Position numbers and translations under genes: made by a program
Part shown: one piece after another, positions 1 through 5,923 of the stretch
How positions within the stretch are numbered: the first letter of the stretch is position 1
How the letters are laid out: every line of letters begins with the position of its first letter
NCBI GenBank assembly: GCA_017998755.1
Contig: JAGOCL010000111.1
Span: forward strand, 1 to 7,731
DNA: 7,731 nt
Origin: Spirochaetota bacterium
GTDB taxonomy: Bacteria > Spirochaetota > GWE2-31-10 > MWDO01
Reading direction: 5' to 3'
Notes under the pieces: generated by a model
The model's input: the letters and a program-made list of their open reading frames with translations, nothing else
The model's database searches: none
What the model was told of the DNA's origin: nothing

Positions 1-63
1 TAAGGTCTCTTTTTCGTCGTAGAGCTATATATCTGATTAAAATTGGTAGTGAAATATGATTTT

Positions 64-567
64 TTAAGAGTAGTCGATTAAATTTTGGATTAAAATGGAA
101 TAAAGGAGTCTTTTTTTTATTGAAATCTTCATCATATGTGTCAGAATATTTTTCATTGTATGTTTAATCTTATGGAAATTCAAATTATTCTCAATCAAAT
201 TTAGAAATTTTTCAACCCCGTACTTAACTAGTCCTTCATAGAAGAATTTAATAATATCTCTTAAAATTACCGATATTCCATATTCGTTAAACAAATAATG
301 CCATTTTTTCAACATTTTATACTTATTCTCATTTAATCTTACGTATTTATGTATTCTTGATATGTCTTCCGTATCCACAAAATCATATTCCGATTTATGA
401 TCTCCTATAATTTCTTTTAATTTTGGCATATTTTTGGATATTTTCTTAAGAATATAATCGAATAACTTGCAATTGCTCTTAATATTGAGATTTTTTTTTA
501 AATAGTCGATTTGACAATTAATGGTATTCGATATGATAAAATGAAAAAGACGATTTGATTTAGTCAT
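64..567 (-). CDS. Hypothetical protein with a ribbon-helix-helix-like segment (167 aa)
   Basis: I do not recognise a named family. Residues 74-115 have the layout of a ribbon-helix-helix DNA-binding domain: a short strand (KYVRLNE), a first helix (about 81-95, KMLKKWHYLFNEY), a turn (GIS) and a second helix (VILRDIIKFFYEGL). The rest is Lys/Ile/Asn-rich and predicted helical, with no signal peptide or clear membrane segment. The ATG at 565-567 is preceded by an AGGGG ribosome-binding site (574-578, 6 bases away), which supports the start. The gene is much more AT-rich than its neighbours: positions 181-240 hold 17 G+C in 60, against 29 in 60 at 3781-3840 in the metallophosphoesterase gene. 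It also avoids the GCG/GCC/GAC codons common downstream, which suggests relaxed selection or horizontal origin. It could be an autoregulatory DNA-binding protein, but that is inference. I am fairly sure it is a gene and unsure of its function. Confidence 0.7.
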   Translation of the reverse strand: MTKSNRLFHFIISNTINCQIDYLKKNLNIKSNCKLFDYILKKISKNMPKLKEIIGDHKSEYDFVDTEDISRIHKYVRLNENKYKMLKKWHYLFNEYGISVILRDIIKFFYEGLVKYGVEKFLNLIENNLNFHKIKHTMKNILTHMMKISIKKRLLYSILIQNLIDYS

Positions 568-573
568 ATGATG

Positions 574-578
574 CCCCT
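574..578 (-). promoter_or_regulatory. Ribosome-binding site of the 167-aa protein gene
   Basis: The minus strand reads AGGGG six bases before the ATG at 565-567. It fixes the start of the AT-rich hypothetical gene. Confidence 0.65.
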
Positions 579-594
579 AAAAACTTTTTGAATT

Positions 595-606
595 TATACA
601 TGTATA
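595..606. repeat. 12-bp perfect palindrome in the leader of the 167-aa gene
   Basis: TATACATGTATA is perfectly self-complementary and lies 28-39 bases upstream of the start codon of the putative ribbon-helix-helix gene. Proteins of that fold often bind short palindromes near their own promoters, so an operator is conceivable. Palindromes of this size are not rare in such AT-rich DNA, so the call is weak. Confidence 0.3.
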
Positions 607-622
607 TAACAACAAATATTTT

Positions 623-648
623 TTTTTCTTTACAAATATAAAGAAAAA
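623..648. repeat. 10-bp perfect inverted repeat in the leader of the 167-aa gene
   Basis: The arms TTTTTCTTTA (623-632) and TAAAGAAAAA (639-648) are perfectly complementary and flank the 6-base spacer CAAATA. No T-run follows the stem on the minus (transcribed) strand, so it does not look like an intrinsic terminator. It sits between the predicted promoter and the start codon. It may be an operator or a weak leader hairpin. The low sequence complexity makes chance plausible. Confidence 0.35.
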
Positions 649-677
649 TTTCAAATATTTTTATTATAAGAAGGGGT

Positions 678-707
678 ATTAGAAAGACAGAAACGCATAT
701 GTGTCAA
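678..707 (-). promoter_or_regulatory. Predicted sigma70-like promoter for the 167-aa gene
   Basis: On the minus strand a perfect -35 hexamer TTGACA (702-707) is followed after 18 bases by TCTAAT (678-683), five of six matches to the -10 consensus. Transcription would start near 670 and give a leader of about 100 bases. The promoter lies just downstream of the stop codon of the 281-aa gene, which suggests the AT-rich gene is transcribed separately from hisS. This is prediction from sequence only. Confidence 0.45.
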
Positions 708-722
708 AACATTTTACAGAAA

Positions 723-1568
723 TTAATTTATTCCAAGATCTTCGAATAAATCGCGGTTAGCGTCGTCAAGGGCTTCTTTTTCATCGGTCAAAAAAAGCGT
801 CCATTCATAGAAACTCTTAAAATCGTATCTTGTAAGTATCAGACTTATATCAAAATTATTAAGTTCGTCGTTAAATACTCTTTTAAACAAAAGTTTAGAG
901 AATTTTTTATTATTAATAAAAGTATTTTCTAAAATTCTATTGATATTTTTCTCAACTTCGATAAATTCTTCTTCCCACTCTTCCAGTTTAGTTTCGACCA
1001 GATCGGGAACTGTTAGAATATTGAATAGATGCGATTTTAACAGTTCTTCGAATTTCTCAATATCTTCAATAACTTTGAAAACGTATTCCAGATTAGATTC
1101 AAAATTTTTAAATATCAAAGTCGAGTATATCGCGACGATTACGTAGAAATCCACTATTTTATCGAAGAATTTTTTCAGTTTATCGGAACTTCTTTTCGGT
1201 TTCATAACCAGCGAAAGTATCAGATCGAATATTCGAAGTTTTCTTTCAAGCGGTATATCCATCCATTCTATTATAAAGTTATCGGAAATTTTCTGACTGA
1301 AGTTTTTTATTATATCGTCTCTCAAAAGTTCGTCGATGATTTTTACTTTTAGATAATCTTCCAGTTCCTGAAAAATGATTTTCTTCTGTTCAAGTAGGGC
1401 GCTTTTTAAAAAAACTATTCCGCTACTCACTTTCATTATCTCCGATTTAGATATTTCTTCAAGCGCGCCGTTACGCATATTTTTCTCCGCAAGAATCGAA
1501 TCGAGTTTGTCGAGGGATATACTATTCCTATAATTACTTAATATTTCTTTTATTGCGTCTATTATCAT
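723..1568 (-). CDS. Hypothetical helical protein, translationally coupled to hisS (281 aa)
   Basis: I do not recognise this protein. It is acidic and mostly alpha-helical, with no signal peptide and no obvious catalytic motif. The first 57 residues could form a winged-helix-like unit: helix DAIKEILSNY, helix LDKLDSILAEK, a third segment EISKSEIMKV, then a strand-like GIVFLKSA. A hydrophobic stretch at about 141-153 (YVIVAIYSTLIF) is too short and interrupted to call a membrane segment with confidence. Residues 190-215 are Glu/Lys-rich and may be coiled coil. The ATG at 1566-1568 lies one base after the hisS stop. Its ribosome-binding site (AAAGGA) is made from the last two hisS codons, so translation is very probably coupled to hisS. 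An open frame of this length without low-complexity bias supports a real gene; the function is unknown. Confidence 0.8.
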   Translation of the reverse strand: MIIDAIKEILSNYRNSISLDKLDSILAEKNMRNGALEEISKSEIMKVSSGIVFLKSALLEQKKIIFQELEDYLKVKIIDELLRDDIIKNFSQKISDNFIIEWMDIPLERKLRIFDLILSLVMKPKRSSDKLKKFFDKIVDFYVIVAIYSTLIFKNFESNLEYVFKVIEDIEKFEELLKSHLFNILTVPDLVETKLEEWEEEFIEVEKNINRILENTFINNKKFSKLLFKRVFNDELNNFDISLILTRYDFKSFYEWTLFLTDEKEALDDANRDLFEDLGIN

Positions 1569-1569
1569 A

Positions 1570-2898
1570 TTATCCTTTCAATTCCTTGATTAGGTCGCGA
1601 ATGGAGAGATCCTTTTTTTCTACGCCGTCTACGATATTTTTTAAACCGTAACGGTCTTTAATAATTTCGCTCTCGCCGGCAAATAGAACGTATTTAATCG
1701 TCTTTTTCTCGGCGTATTTGAATTGTTGCGGAATTTTCTTGTTATCAAGAAATACTTCCGCGTTGATATTCTCTTTCCTGAGGTCGCCGGCTATTTTCTG
1801 ATATTTCGGATAGAATTTGTTATCCATATTAAATATTAGTATTTCCGTGTTGGCGCTTTTTTTAGATAAAATATTCTTGGATTCCATAAGCGCCAACAAG
1901 CGATCCAGCCCGAACGACGCCCCGACTCCGACTACTTCGTTTTTACTATAAAGCCCAGTGAGGTTATCGTACCTTCCGCCCGAACAGACCGAGCCGAATT
2001 CAACGGCGTCTTTTATAAAGCTTTCAAAAACTATGCCGGTATAATAATCAAGCCCTCTGGTTATCGCGGGGTTGTATGAAAACCGATCGAGATATCCGCA
2101 TTCGGAGATTGTTTCAAAAACCGTTTCCAGTTCGTCGACGTATTTCAACGTATCGTCGCCGACCATATTTCTGATATCGCTTATTACTTTAAATATCTCA
2201 TCGCCGGTTATACCAAGACCTTTGCCGGCTTTTTCAATATTCAGGAATTTGATTATTGAATCGGTAATATTAGACTCGATTTTATGAGTTTCGACGAGTT
2301 CTTTTATTACATTGTCGGGGCCGATCTTGTAAATTTTATCGACGGTTCTGAGGATATCCGACGCTTTGTCTTTTACCCCGAGTTTTTCAAGAAAACCGTT
2401 CAGAACTTTACGGTGATTAATATTCACAACGTAGTCTCCGGCGGAGATCGCATCGAAACCGTTTTTAATAGTCAAAAGTATATCGATATCGGCGTTGATG
2501 GAGGAGCTTCCGAGTATATCAAAATCGCATTGATAAAACTCTCTGTATCGCCCTTTTTGAGTGTTTTCTCCGCGCCAAACCGGAGCTATATGGTATCTTT
2601 TAAAAGGAAAGGTCAGATCGTTGAAATGTTCCGACACAAATCTAGCGAGCGGAACTGTCAAATCGTACCGAAGAGAGACGTCTCGGTCTCCGTGATCTCT
2701 AAATCTATAAATCTGCTTATCGGTTTCGCCGCCCCCTTTTCCCAGAAGAATTTCGGTATATTCCAGAGCCGGCGTATCTATCGGGACAAATCCGTAACTT
2801 TCAAAAACAGATTCTAGTTTGTAAATAATATTTTTCTTATCAATCATATTTTCCGGAAGCGTATCTTTAAATCCTTTCAAAACTCTAGGTTCTATCAT
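1570..2898 (-). CDS. hisS: Histidyl-tRNA synthetase
   Basis: This cytoplasmic class II aminoacyl-tRNA synthetase joins histidine to tRNA-His using ATP. Its 442 residues are close to the usual bacterial length. Visible motifs are the motif-1 region (residues about 35-50), LRYDLTVPLARF (77-88), motif 2 (FKRYHIAPVWRGE, 99-111, then GRYREFYQCDFDI, 116-128), the histidine-specific RGLDYYTG (281-288) and SGGRYDNL (307-314), and motif 3 (GVGASFGLDRL, 324-334). The C-terminal anticodon-binding domain spans about 350-442. The motif-2 region is of the type I associate with spirochaetes, Bacteroidetes, archaea and eukaryotes rather than the E. coli type. The ATG at 2896-2898 has AAGGGA (2903-2908) four bases upstream. 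The gene diverges from ribH and is followed one base later by the 281-aa gene. No T-box leader is visible, and I could not identify a convincing hisS promoter. Confidence 0.97.
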   Translation of the reverse strand: MIEPRVLKGFKDTLPENMIDKKNIIYKLESVFESYGFVPIDTPALEYTEILLGKGGGETDKQIYRFRDHGDRDVSLRYDLTVPLARFVSEHFNDLTFPFKRYHIAPVWRGENTQKGRYREFYQCDFDILGSSSINADIDILLTIKNGFDAISAGDYVVNINHRKVLNGFLEKLGVKDKASDILRTVDKIYKIGPDNVIKELVETHKIESNITDSIIKFLNIEKAGKGLGITGDEIFKVISDIRNMVGDDTLKYVDELETVFETISECGYLDRFSYNPAITRGLDYYTGIVFESFIKDAVEFGSVCSGGRYDNLTGLYSKNEVVGVGASFGLDRLLALMESKNILSKKSANTEILIFNMDNKFYPKYQKIAGDLRKENINAEVFLDNKKIPQQFKYAEKKTIKYVLFAGESEIIKDRYGLKNIVDGVEKKDLSIRDLIKELKG

Positions 2899-2973
2899 AA
2901 AATCCCTTTTTTAAAGTAAGATTAGTACTTTGAATTATTTTTCCGTAACATTTAAAATATCGAAATCTGGACC

Positions 2974-2986
2974 GTTAAAATTTAAC
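2974..2986. repeat. Small inverted repeat in the hisS/ribH divergent promoter region
   Basis: GTTAAA and TTTAAC are perfectly complementary arms around a central A2980. The element lies between the divergent genes, upstream of the predicted ribH -35 box, where an operator could sit. Six-bp arms are near the chance background, so this is a position-based suggestion only. Confidence 0.25.
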
Positions 2987-3013
2987 TATTTAGGTAAGAA
3001 TACAAAAAAACTA

Positions 3014-3042
3014 TTGAAAATAAATAAACAATGTGTTACAAA
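3014..3042 (+). promoter_or_regulatory. Predicted sigma70-like promoter of the ribH operon
   Basis: TTGAAA (3014-3019, five of six matches to the -35 consensus) is followed by a 17-base spacer and TACAAA (3037-3042, four of six -10 matches). Transcription would start near 3049, about 20 bases before the ribH ATG. It is the only good promoter seen ahead of the rightward gene cluster and may drive all of it. The short leader leaves no room for an FMN riboswitch. Confidence 0.5.
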
Positions 3043-3056
3043 ATTTATTAAAAAAT

Positions 3057-3060
3057 GGAG
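3057..3060 (+). promoter_or_regulatory. Ribosome-binding site deciding the ribH start
   Basis: GGAG lies eight bases before the ATG at 3069. It favours that ATG over an in-frame GTG at 3033, which would add 12 residues not expected in the family and would overlap the predicted -10 box. Confidence 0.7.
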
Positions 3061-3068
3061 TTTATACA

Positions 3069-3530
3069 ATGAATGTCATAGAAGGAAAACTTAACGGGAA
3101 AGGGAAGAAATTCGTTATAGTATTATCGCGATTTAACTCTTTTCTAACGGAGAGACTGCTGGAAGGGGCTATCGATTGTTTAATCAGACACGATACGTCG
3201 GAAAGCGATATAACGATCGTTAGAGTTCCCGGGGCTTTTGAAATGCCTCTTATATGTAAAAAATTGGCCGAAAAAAAGCTTTACGACGCCGTAATAGCTG
3301 TAGGCGCGGTAATTCGCGGAGATACGCCTCATTTTGACTATGTAGCCGCCGAAGTATCCAAAGGGCTTGCGACAGTTTCTCTTCAAACGGGCGTTCCGGT
3401 TATATTCGGCGTTTTGACAACCGACACGATAGAGCAAGCGGAGATCAGATCCGGCGCTAAGGGGGGCAACAAAGGCTTTGAAGCGGCGATGACAGCTCTC
3501 GAGATGGTTAACCTCTCCGGCGCTTTATAA
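3069..3530 (+). CDS. ribH: 6,7-dimethyl-8-ribityllumazine synthase
   Basis: Lumazine synthase condenses 5-amino-6-ribitylamino-uracil with 3,4-dihydroxy-2-butanone 4-phosphate to give the direct precursor of riboflavin. The family forms pentamers, often assembled into 60-mer shells, in the cytoplasm. From the ATG at 3069 the protein has 153 residues, typical for the family. Visible signatures are the substrate-pocket RFN (21-23), GAFEMP (55-60), GAVIRGDTPHFDYV (79-92) with the expected catalytic His88, GVLTTDT (114-120), and Arg127 in the phosphate-binding segment before KGGNKGFEAA. It is the first gene of the rightward cluster, 13 bases ahead of the metallophosphoesterase gene. No other riboflavin genes are in the window, so the rest of the pathway must lie elsewhere or be absent. 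Identity is secure. Confidence 0.97.
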   Translation: MNVIEGKLNGKGKKFVIVLSRFNSFLTERLLEGAIDCLIRHDTSESDITIVRVPGAFEMPLICKKLAEKKLYDAVIAVGAVIRGDTPHFDYVAAEVSKGLATVSLQTGVPVIFGVLTTDTIEQAEIRSGAKGGNKGFEAAMTALEMVNLSGAL

Positions 3531-3532
3531 AA

Positions 3533-3537
3533 AAGGA
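3533..3537 (+). promoter_or_regulatory. Ribosome-binding site supporting a TTG start
   Basis: AAGGA lies six bases before the TTG at 3544. The first in-frame ATG (3568) would delete the first beta strand of the fold, so the TTG is the likely start of the metallophosphoesterase gene. Confidence 0.65.
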
Positions 3538-3543
3538 TTATAC

Positions 3544-4323
3544 TTGTTAGAAGAATTAAATATTATAATGCTAGGCGACCTTATCGGCGCTCCGGGGCTG
3601 GAACAGGTTTTCGTTAAACTAAGTCATTTGAAGAAAAAAGAGAAGATCGGACTAGCGATTGCTAACGGCGAGAATTCGGACGACGGTTTTGGTATAACGC
3701 AACAGATTGTCGGCTCGATGGTAAATTACGGTATCGACGTCATAACGTCCGGTAATCATATATGGTCAAACAGAGACGCCGAGGAGCTTCTTATCGATTA
3801 CGACTATCTTTTACGACCGGCAAATTATCCCGAAGCGGCGGGTAAAGGTTTTTTTATAAAAACTATCAACGACAAGAAGATCGGGGTAGTCAACCTCATG
3901 GGTAGATACTTTATGACCCCTATAGATTGTCCTTTTCAGGTCCTGAATAAACTCCTTAAAAGCGAACTCAAAAACTGCGACGCAATTATAGTGGACTTTC
4001 ATGCGGAGTCAAACTCCGAGAAGTTGGCTCTGGCGCTGGAGTTTGACGGTAGAATCTCGTTGTTAGCCGGCACTCATACGCACGTTCAGACGGCGGATGA
4101 AAAAATTTTACCTAAGGGAACGGGATTTATCACAGATCTCGGAATGTGCGGCGGTATAGATAGCGTGATCGGAATGGAGAAAGACGGCATTCTTGAGAAA
4201 ATCGTTACGCAAACGACGGTTCCTTTTAGCCCTTCAAAAGATAATTGTAAATTACAAGGAATTATAGCAAATATCAGTCTCACCTCAAAAAAAACTAACA
4301 GCATCGGCAGGTTTAGTATATGA
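3544..4323 (+). CDS. YmdB/TIGR00282-type metallophosphoesterase
   Basis: This is a dinuclear-metal phosphoesterase of the family that includes Bacillus subtilis YmdB, which cleaves cyclic nucleotides and affects biofilm and motility decisions. The physiological substrate here is unknown. Metal-binding motifs are in the expected order: GD (11-12), ANGEN (40-44), TSGNHIW (68-74), DFHAES (151-156, His153) and GTHTHVQTAD (176-185, His178 and His180). RPANYP (91-96) is also conserved in the family. The length of 259 residues is typical. Translation probably begins at TTG 3544, with AAGGA six bases upstream, because the first ATG would remove beta strand 1 (LNIIML). The stop codon overlaps the next start by four bases (ATGA), implying translational coupling with the prenyltransferase gene. 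No signal peptide is seen, so it is probably cytoplasmic. Confidence 0.92.
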   Translation: MLEELNIIMLGDLIGAPGLEQVFVKLSHLKKKEKIGLAIANGENSDDGFGITQQIVGSMVNYGIDVITSGNHIWSNRDAEELLIDYDYLLRPANYPEAAGKGFFIKTINDKKIGVVNLMGRYFMTPIDCPFQVLNKLLKSELKNCDAIIVDFHAESNSEKLALALEFDGRISLLAGTHTHVQTADEKILPKGTGFITDLGMCGGIDSVIGMEKDGILEKIVTQTTVPFSPSKDNCKLQGIIANISLTSKKTNSIGRFSI

Positions 4324-5189
4324 ATTTTATAAAAGAAGAATTTGAGCGGCTTAAGATTGAAGATAATGTAAAAAAAATTTTCAATTCCGATCCGCCAGAA
4401 TTTTCTATAGAGTGGGGGATGAAGTATATTACTCTTTCCCCTTCAAAAAGAATTCGACCTCTACTGTTATTGGAATCAAATCTTATTTTTAATGAAATAG
4501 ACAACGACTCTTATATACTTGCCAATTCTTTGGAGCTTATACATACTTATTCGTTGGTTCACGACGATCTGCCCTGCATGGACGACGACGATTTCAGAAG
4601 AGGGATGATCACGCTTCATAAGATCAAAAGCGAAGCGTACGCGGTTTTAGTCGGCGACGCTCTCCTTACTAAAGCGTTCGGATTATTAGCGAAATATTCC
4701 AAAACGGATAAATTGCCTGCAATATTAGACGTTTTCTATGCTAAATCTGGGGATAACGGGATGATCCGCGGGCAAATCCTTGATATGGACGGAGAAAACC
4801 GTAAATTGTCGATTGAGGAGATACTACTCATTAATAAAAACAAAACGGCTTCATTGATAGAACTTGCTTTTATATCGGGCGGTATCAACGGCGGCGCTAC
4901 GCAGGCGGAGTTGGATTTACTACAAAATCTCGGGGAGAAAGTAGGTCATATATTTCAGATACAAGACGATATACTGGATATATTAGGCGATCAAAGAGAA
5001 TTAGGTAAAAAAGTTGGTAGCGACGCCGATAACAACAAATCCTCTTTACCGCTGGTAATCGGGGTTGAAAAAGCCCGCGAAGTATTATTAGATTTCAAAG
5101 CCGAAGCGCTCGCGCTTGTAGCGCGACTTCCCTCAAATAACAAATTTTTTATTAATTTGTTGGATTTTTTGGAATCGCGAGCGAAATGA
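4320..5189 (+). CDS. ispA: Polyprenyl (farnesyl/geranylgeranyl) diphosphate synthase
   Basis: This trans-isoprenyl diphosphate synthase extends DMAPP with IPP, giving the C15 (or C20) precursor of quinones and the undecaprenyl lipid carrier. The first Asp-rich motif is DDLPCMDDDD (82-91) followed by RRG (93-95), and the second is DDILD (216-220). GQILDM (151-156), K175-T176 and GKKVGSDADNNKSSLPL (229-245) are also typical. In the first Asp-rich motif, the two-residue insertion and the Tyr five residues upstream (Y77 in HTYSLVHDD) match bacterial farnesyl diphosphate synthases. A C15 product is therefore favoured, though C20 cannot be excluded. At 289 residues it is of normal length. The ATG overlaps the upstream TGA, and its own TGA overlaps the tlyA ATG, both by four bases. 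Function is secure; product length is inferred. Confidence 0.94.
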   Translation: MNFIKEEFERLKIEDNVKKIFNSDPPEFSIEWGMKYITLSPSKRIRPLLLLESNLIFNEIDNDSYILANSLELIHTYSLVHDDLPCMDDDDFRRGMITLHKIKSEAYAVLVGDALLTKAFGLLAKYSKTDKLPAILDVFYAKSGDNGMIRGQILDMDGENRKLSIEEILLINKNKTASLIELAFISGGINGGATQAELDLLQNLGEKVGHIFQIQDDILDILGDQRELGKKVGSDADNNKSSLPLVIGVEKAREVLLDFKAEALALVARLPSNNKFFINLLDFLESRAK

Positions 5190-5923
5190 AAACGAACGTC
5201 GTTAAGCTAATTGTTTCAAAGTTTAATCTTTCAGAAAAAGAGGCGACGGGGTTGGTGTTATCGGGTAGGGCGTTGATAGACGACGTTCCGATAACAAAAA
5301 CGGGAACATTGGTAGACGAATTTTCCGATATAAGACTTAAACAAAAAGGAAAATTTGTATCGAGGGCTTCGCTTAAACTGCTTGGGGCTCTCGACGATTT
5401 CAAAATAAATCCGGAAAACCTTATTTGCCTCGATATTGGAAGTTCTACCGGCGGATTTACCGACGTATTGCTGGATAAAGGCGCCAGTAAGGTTATTTGC
5501 GTAGATTCGGGCTCAAATCAACTGCATTATAAACTTAGAACCGATAAAAGAGTATCGGTTTTTGAAAATGTTAGAATTCAGGATGTCAAACTTACAGATA
5601 TCGGCGTCGCCGTCGATTTGGCGGTAATGGACGTAAGTTTTACGTCGGCGACGCCTATTGTTATTTACGTAACGAAAGAGCTGGGAATAAAAGAGATGCT
5701 CGCGCTTATCAAACCTCAATTTGAATATGAAAGATTGAGATCCGATCTGGGATTTGATGGCGAATTTAACGGCATAGTTGAAGACATGAATGAAAGAGAC
5801 AAAATTGTCGCTTACGTTTCGAAGGAATTACTGCAAAGCGGTATAAAAATCGCGGACGTAAAAGAAAGTAAAATTAAAGGGGTAAAGGGAAATGTCGAAT
5901 ATTTCTTTTATATTAAGAATTAA
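5186..5923 (+). CDS. tlyA: TlyA-type S4-domain rRNA 2'-O-methyltransferase
   Basis: TlyA proteins are SAM-dependent cytidine 2'-O-methyltransferases acting on 23S rRNA, and in some species also 16S rRNA, despite old hemolysin annotations. An N-terminal S4-like RNA-binding domain (about 1-60, with EATGLVLSGRALIDD) precedes an FtsJ-like Rossmann domain. Visible motifs are FVSRASLKL (57-65), the SAM-binding CLDIGSSTGGFTDVLL (81-96), VMDVSF (147-152), LIKPQFE (174-180) and GNVEYF (235-240). The catalytic K-D-K-E set maps to K64, D149, K176 and E238. The 245 residues are somewhat short, mainly because the usual N-terminal RLD lead-in is trimmed. The start is coupled to ispA by an ATGA overlap, and the lipoprotein gene begins inside its 3' end. 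The presence of TlyA predicts capreomycin susceptibility by family knowledge; this is not tested here. Confidence 0.93.
   Translation: MKTNVVKLIVSKFNLSEKEATGLVLSGRALIDDVPITKTGTLVDEFSDIRLKQKGKFVSRASLKLLGALDDFKINPENLICLDIGSSTGGFTDVLLDKGASKVICVDSGSNQLHYKLRTDKRVSVFENVRIQDVKLTDIGVAVDLAVMDVSFTSATPIVIYVTKELGIKEMLALIKPQFEYERLRSDLGFDGEFNGIVEDMNERDKIVAYVSKELLQSGIKIADVKESKIKGVKGNVEYFFYIKN
5876..5882 (+). promoter_or_regulatory. Ribosome-binding site of the lipoprotein gene, inside tlyA
   Basis: AAAGGGG lies nine bases before the ATG at 5892, within the tlyA coding sequence. It supports a start that overlaps tlyA by 32 bases and includes the whole signal peptide. Confidence 0.6.

Noticed and set aside
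1..63. Possible end of another gene at the left window edge
   Set aside because: The stretch is too short, with no recognisable protein motif, terminator or RNA structure, so nothing can be supported.
2284..2817. A 177-residue open frame on the plus strand inside hisS
   Set aside because: It is fully antisense to a clear histidyl-tRNA synthetase, lacks a ribosome-binding site and shows no family features. The same holds for the shorter antisense frames within ribH, the phosphoesterase, ispA and tlyA.
3033..3068. In-frame GTG start that would lengthen ribH by 12 residues
   Set aside because: It has no ribosome-binding site, overlaps the predicted -10 box, and adds residues beyond the normal lumazine synthase N-terminus. 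ATG 3069 has GGAG at good spacing.
4004..4018. CGGAGT-CAA-ACTCCG hairpin in the phosphoesterase gene
   Set aside because: Six-bp stems with short loops are common by chance at this window length, and the site lies in conserved coding sequence.
5104..5126. Overlapping GC-rich hairpins (AAGCGC/GCGCTT and TCGCGCT/AGCGCGA) near the ispA 3' end
   Set aside because: The 6- and 7-bp stems arise from an Ala/Leu-rich codon run and are within chance expectation. No T-run follows.
5539..5563. Terminator-like hairpin AACCGATA / TATCGGTT followed by TTT inside tlyA
   Set aside because: An 8-bp stem with a short loop is expected about once by chance in a window this long. The stem is weak, the T-run is only moderate, and it would abort an essential part of tlyA.
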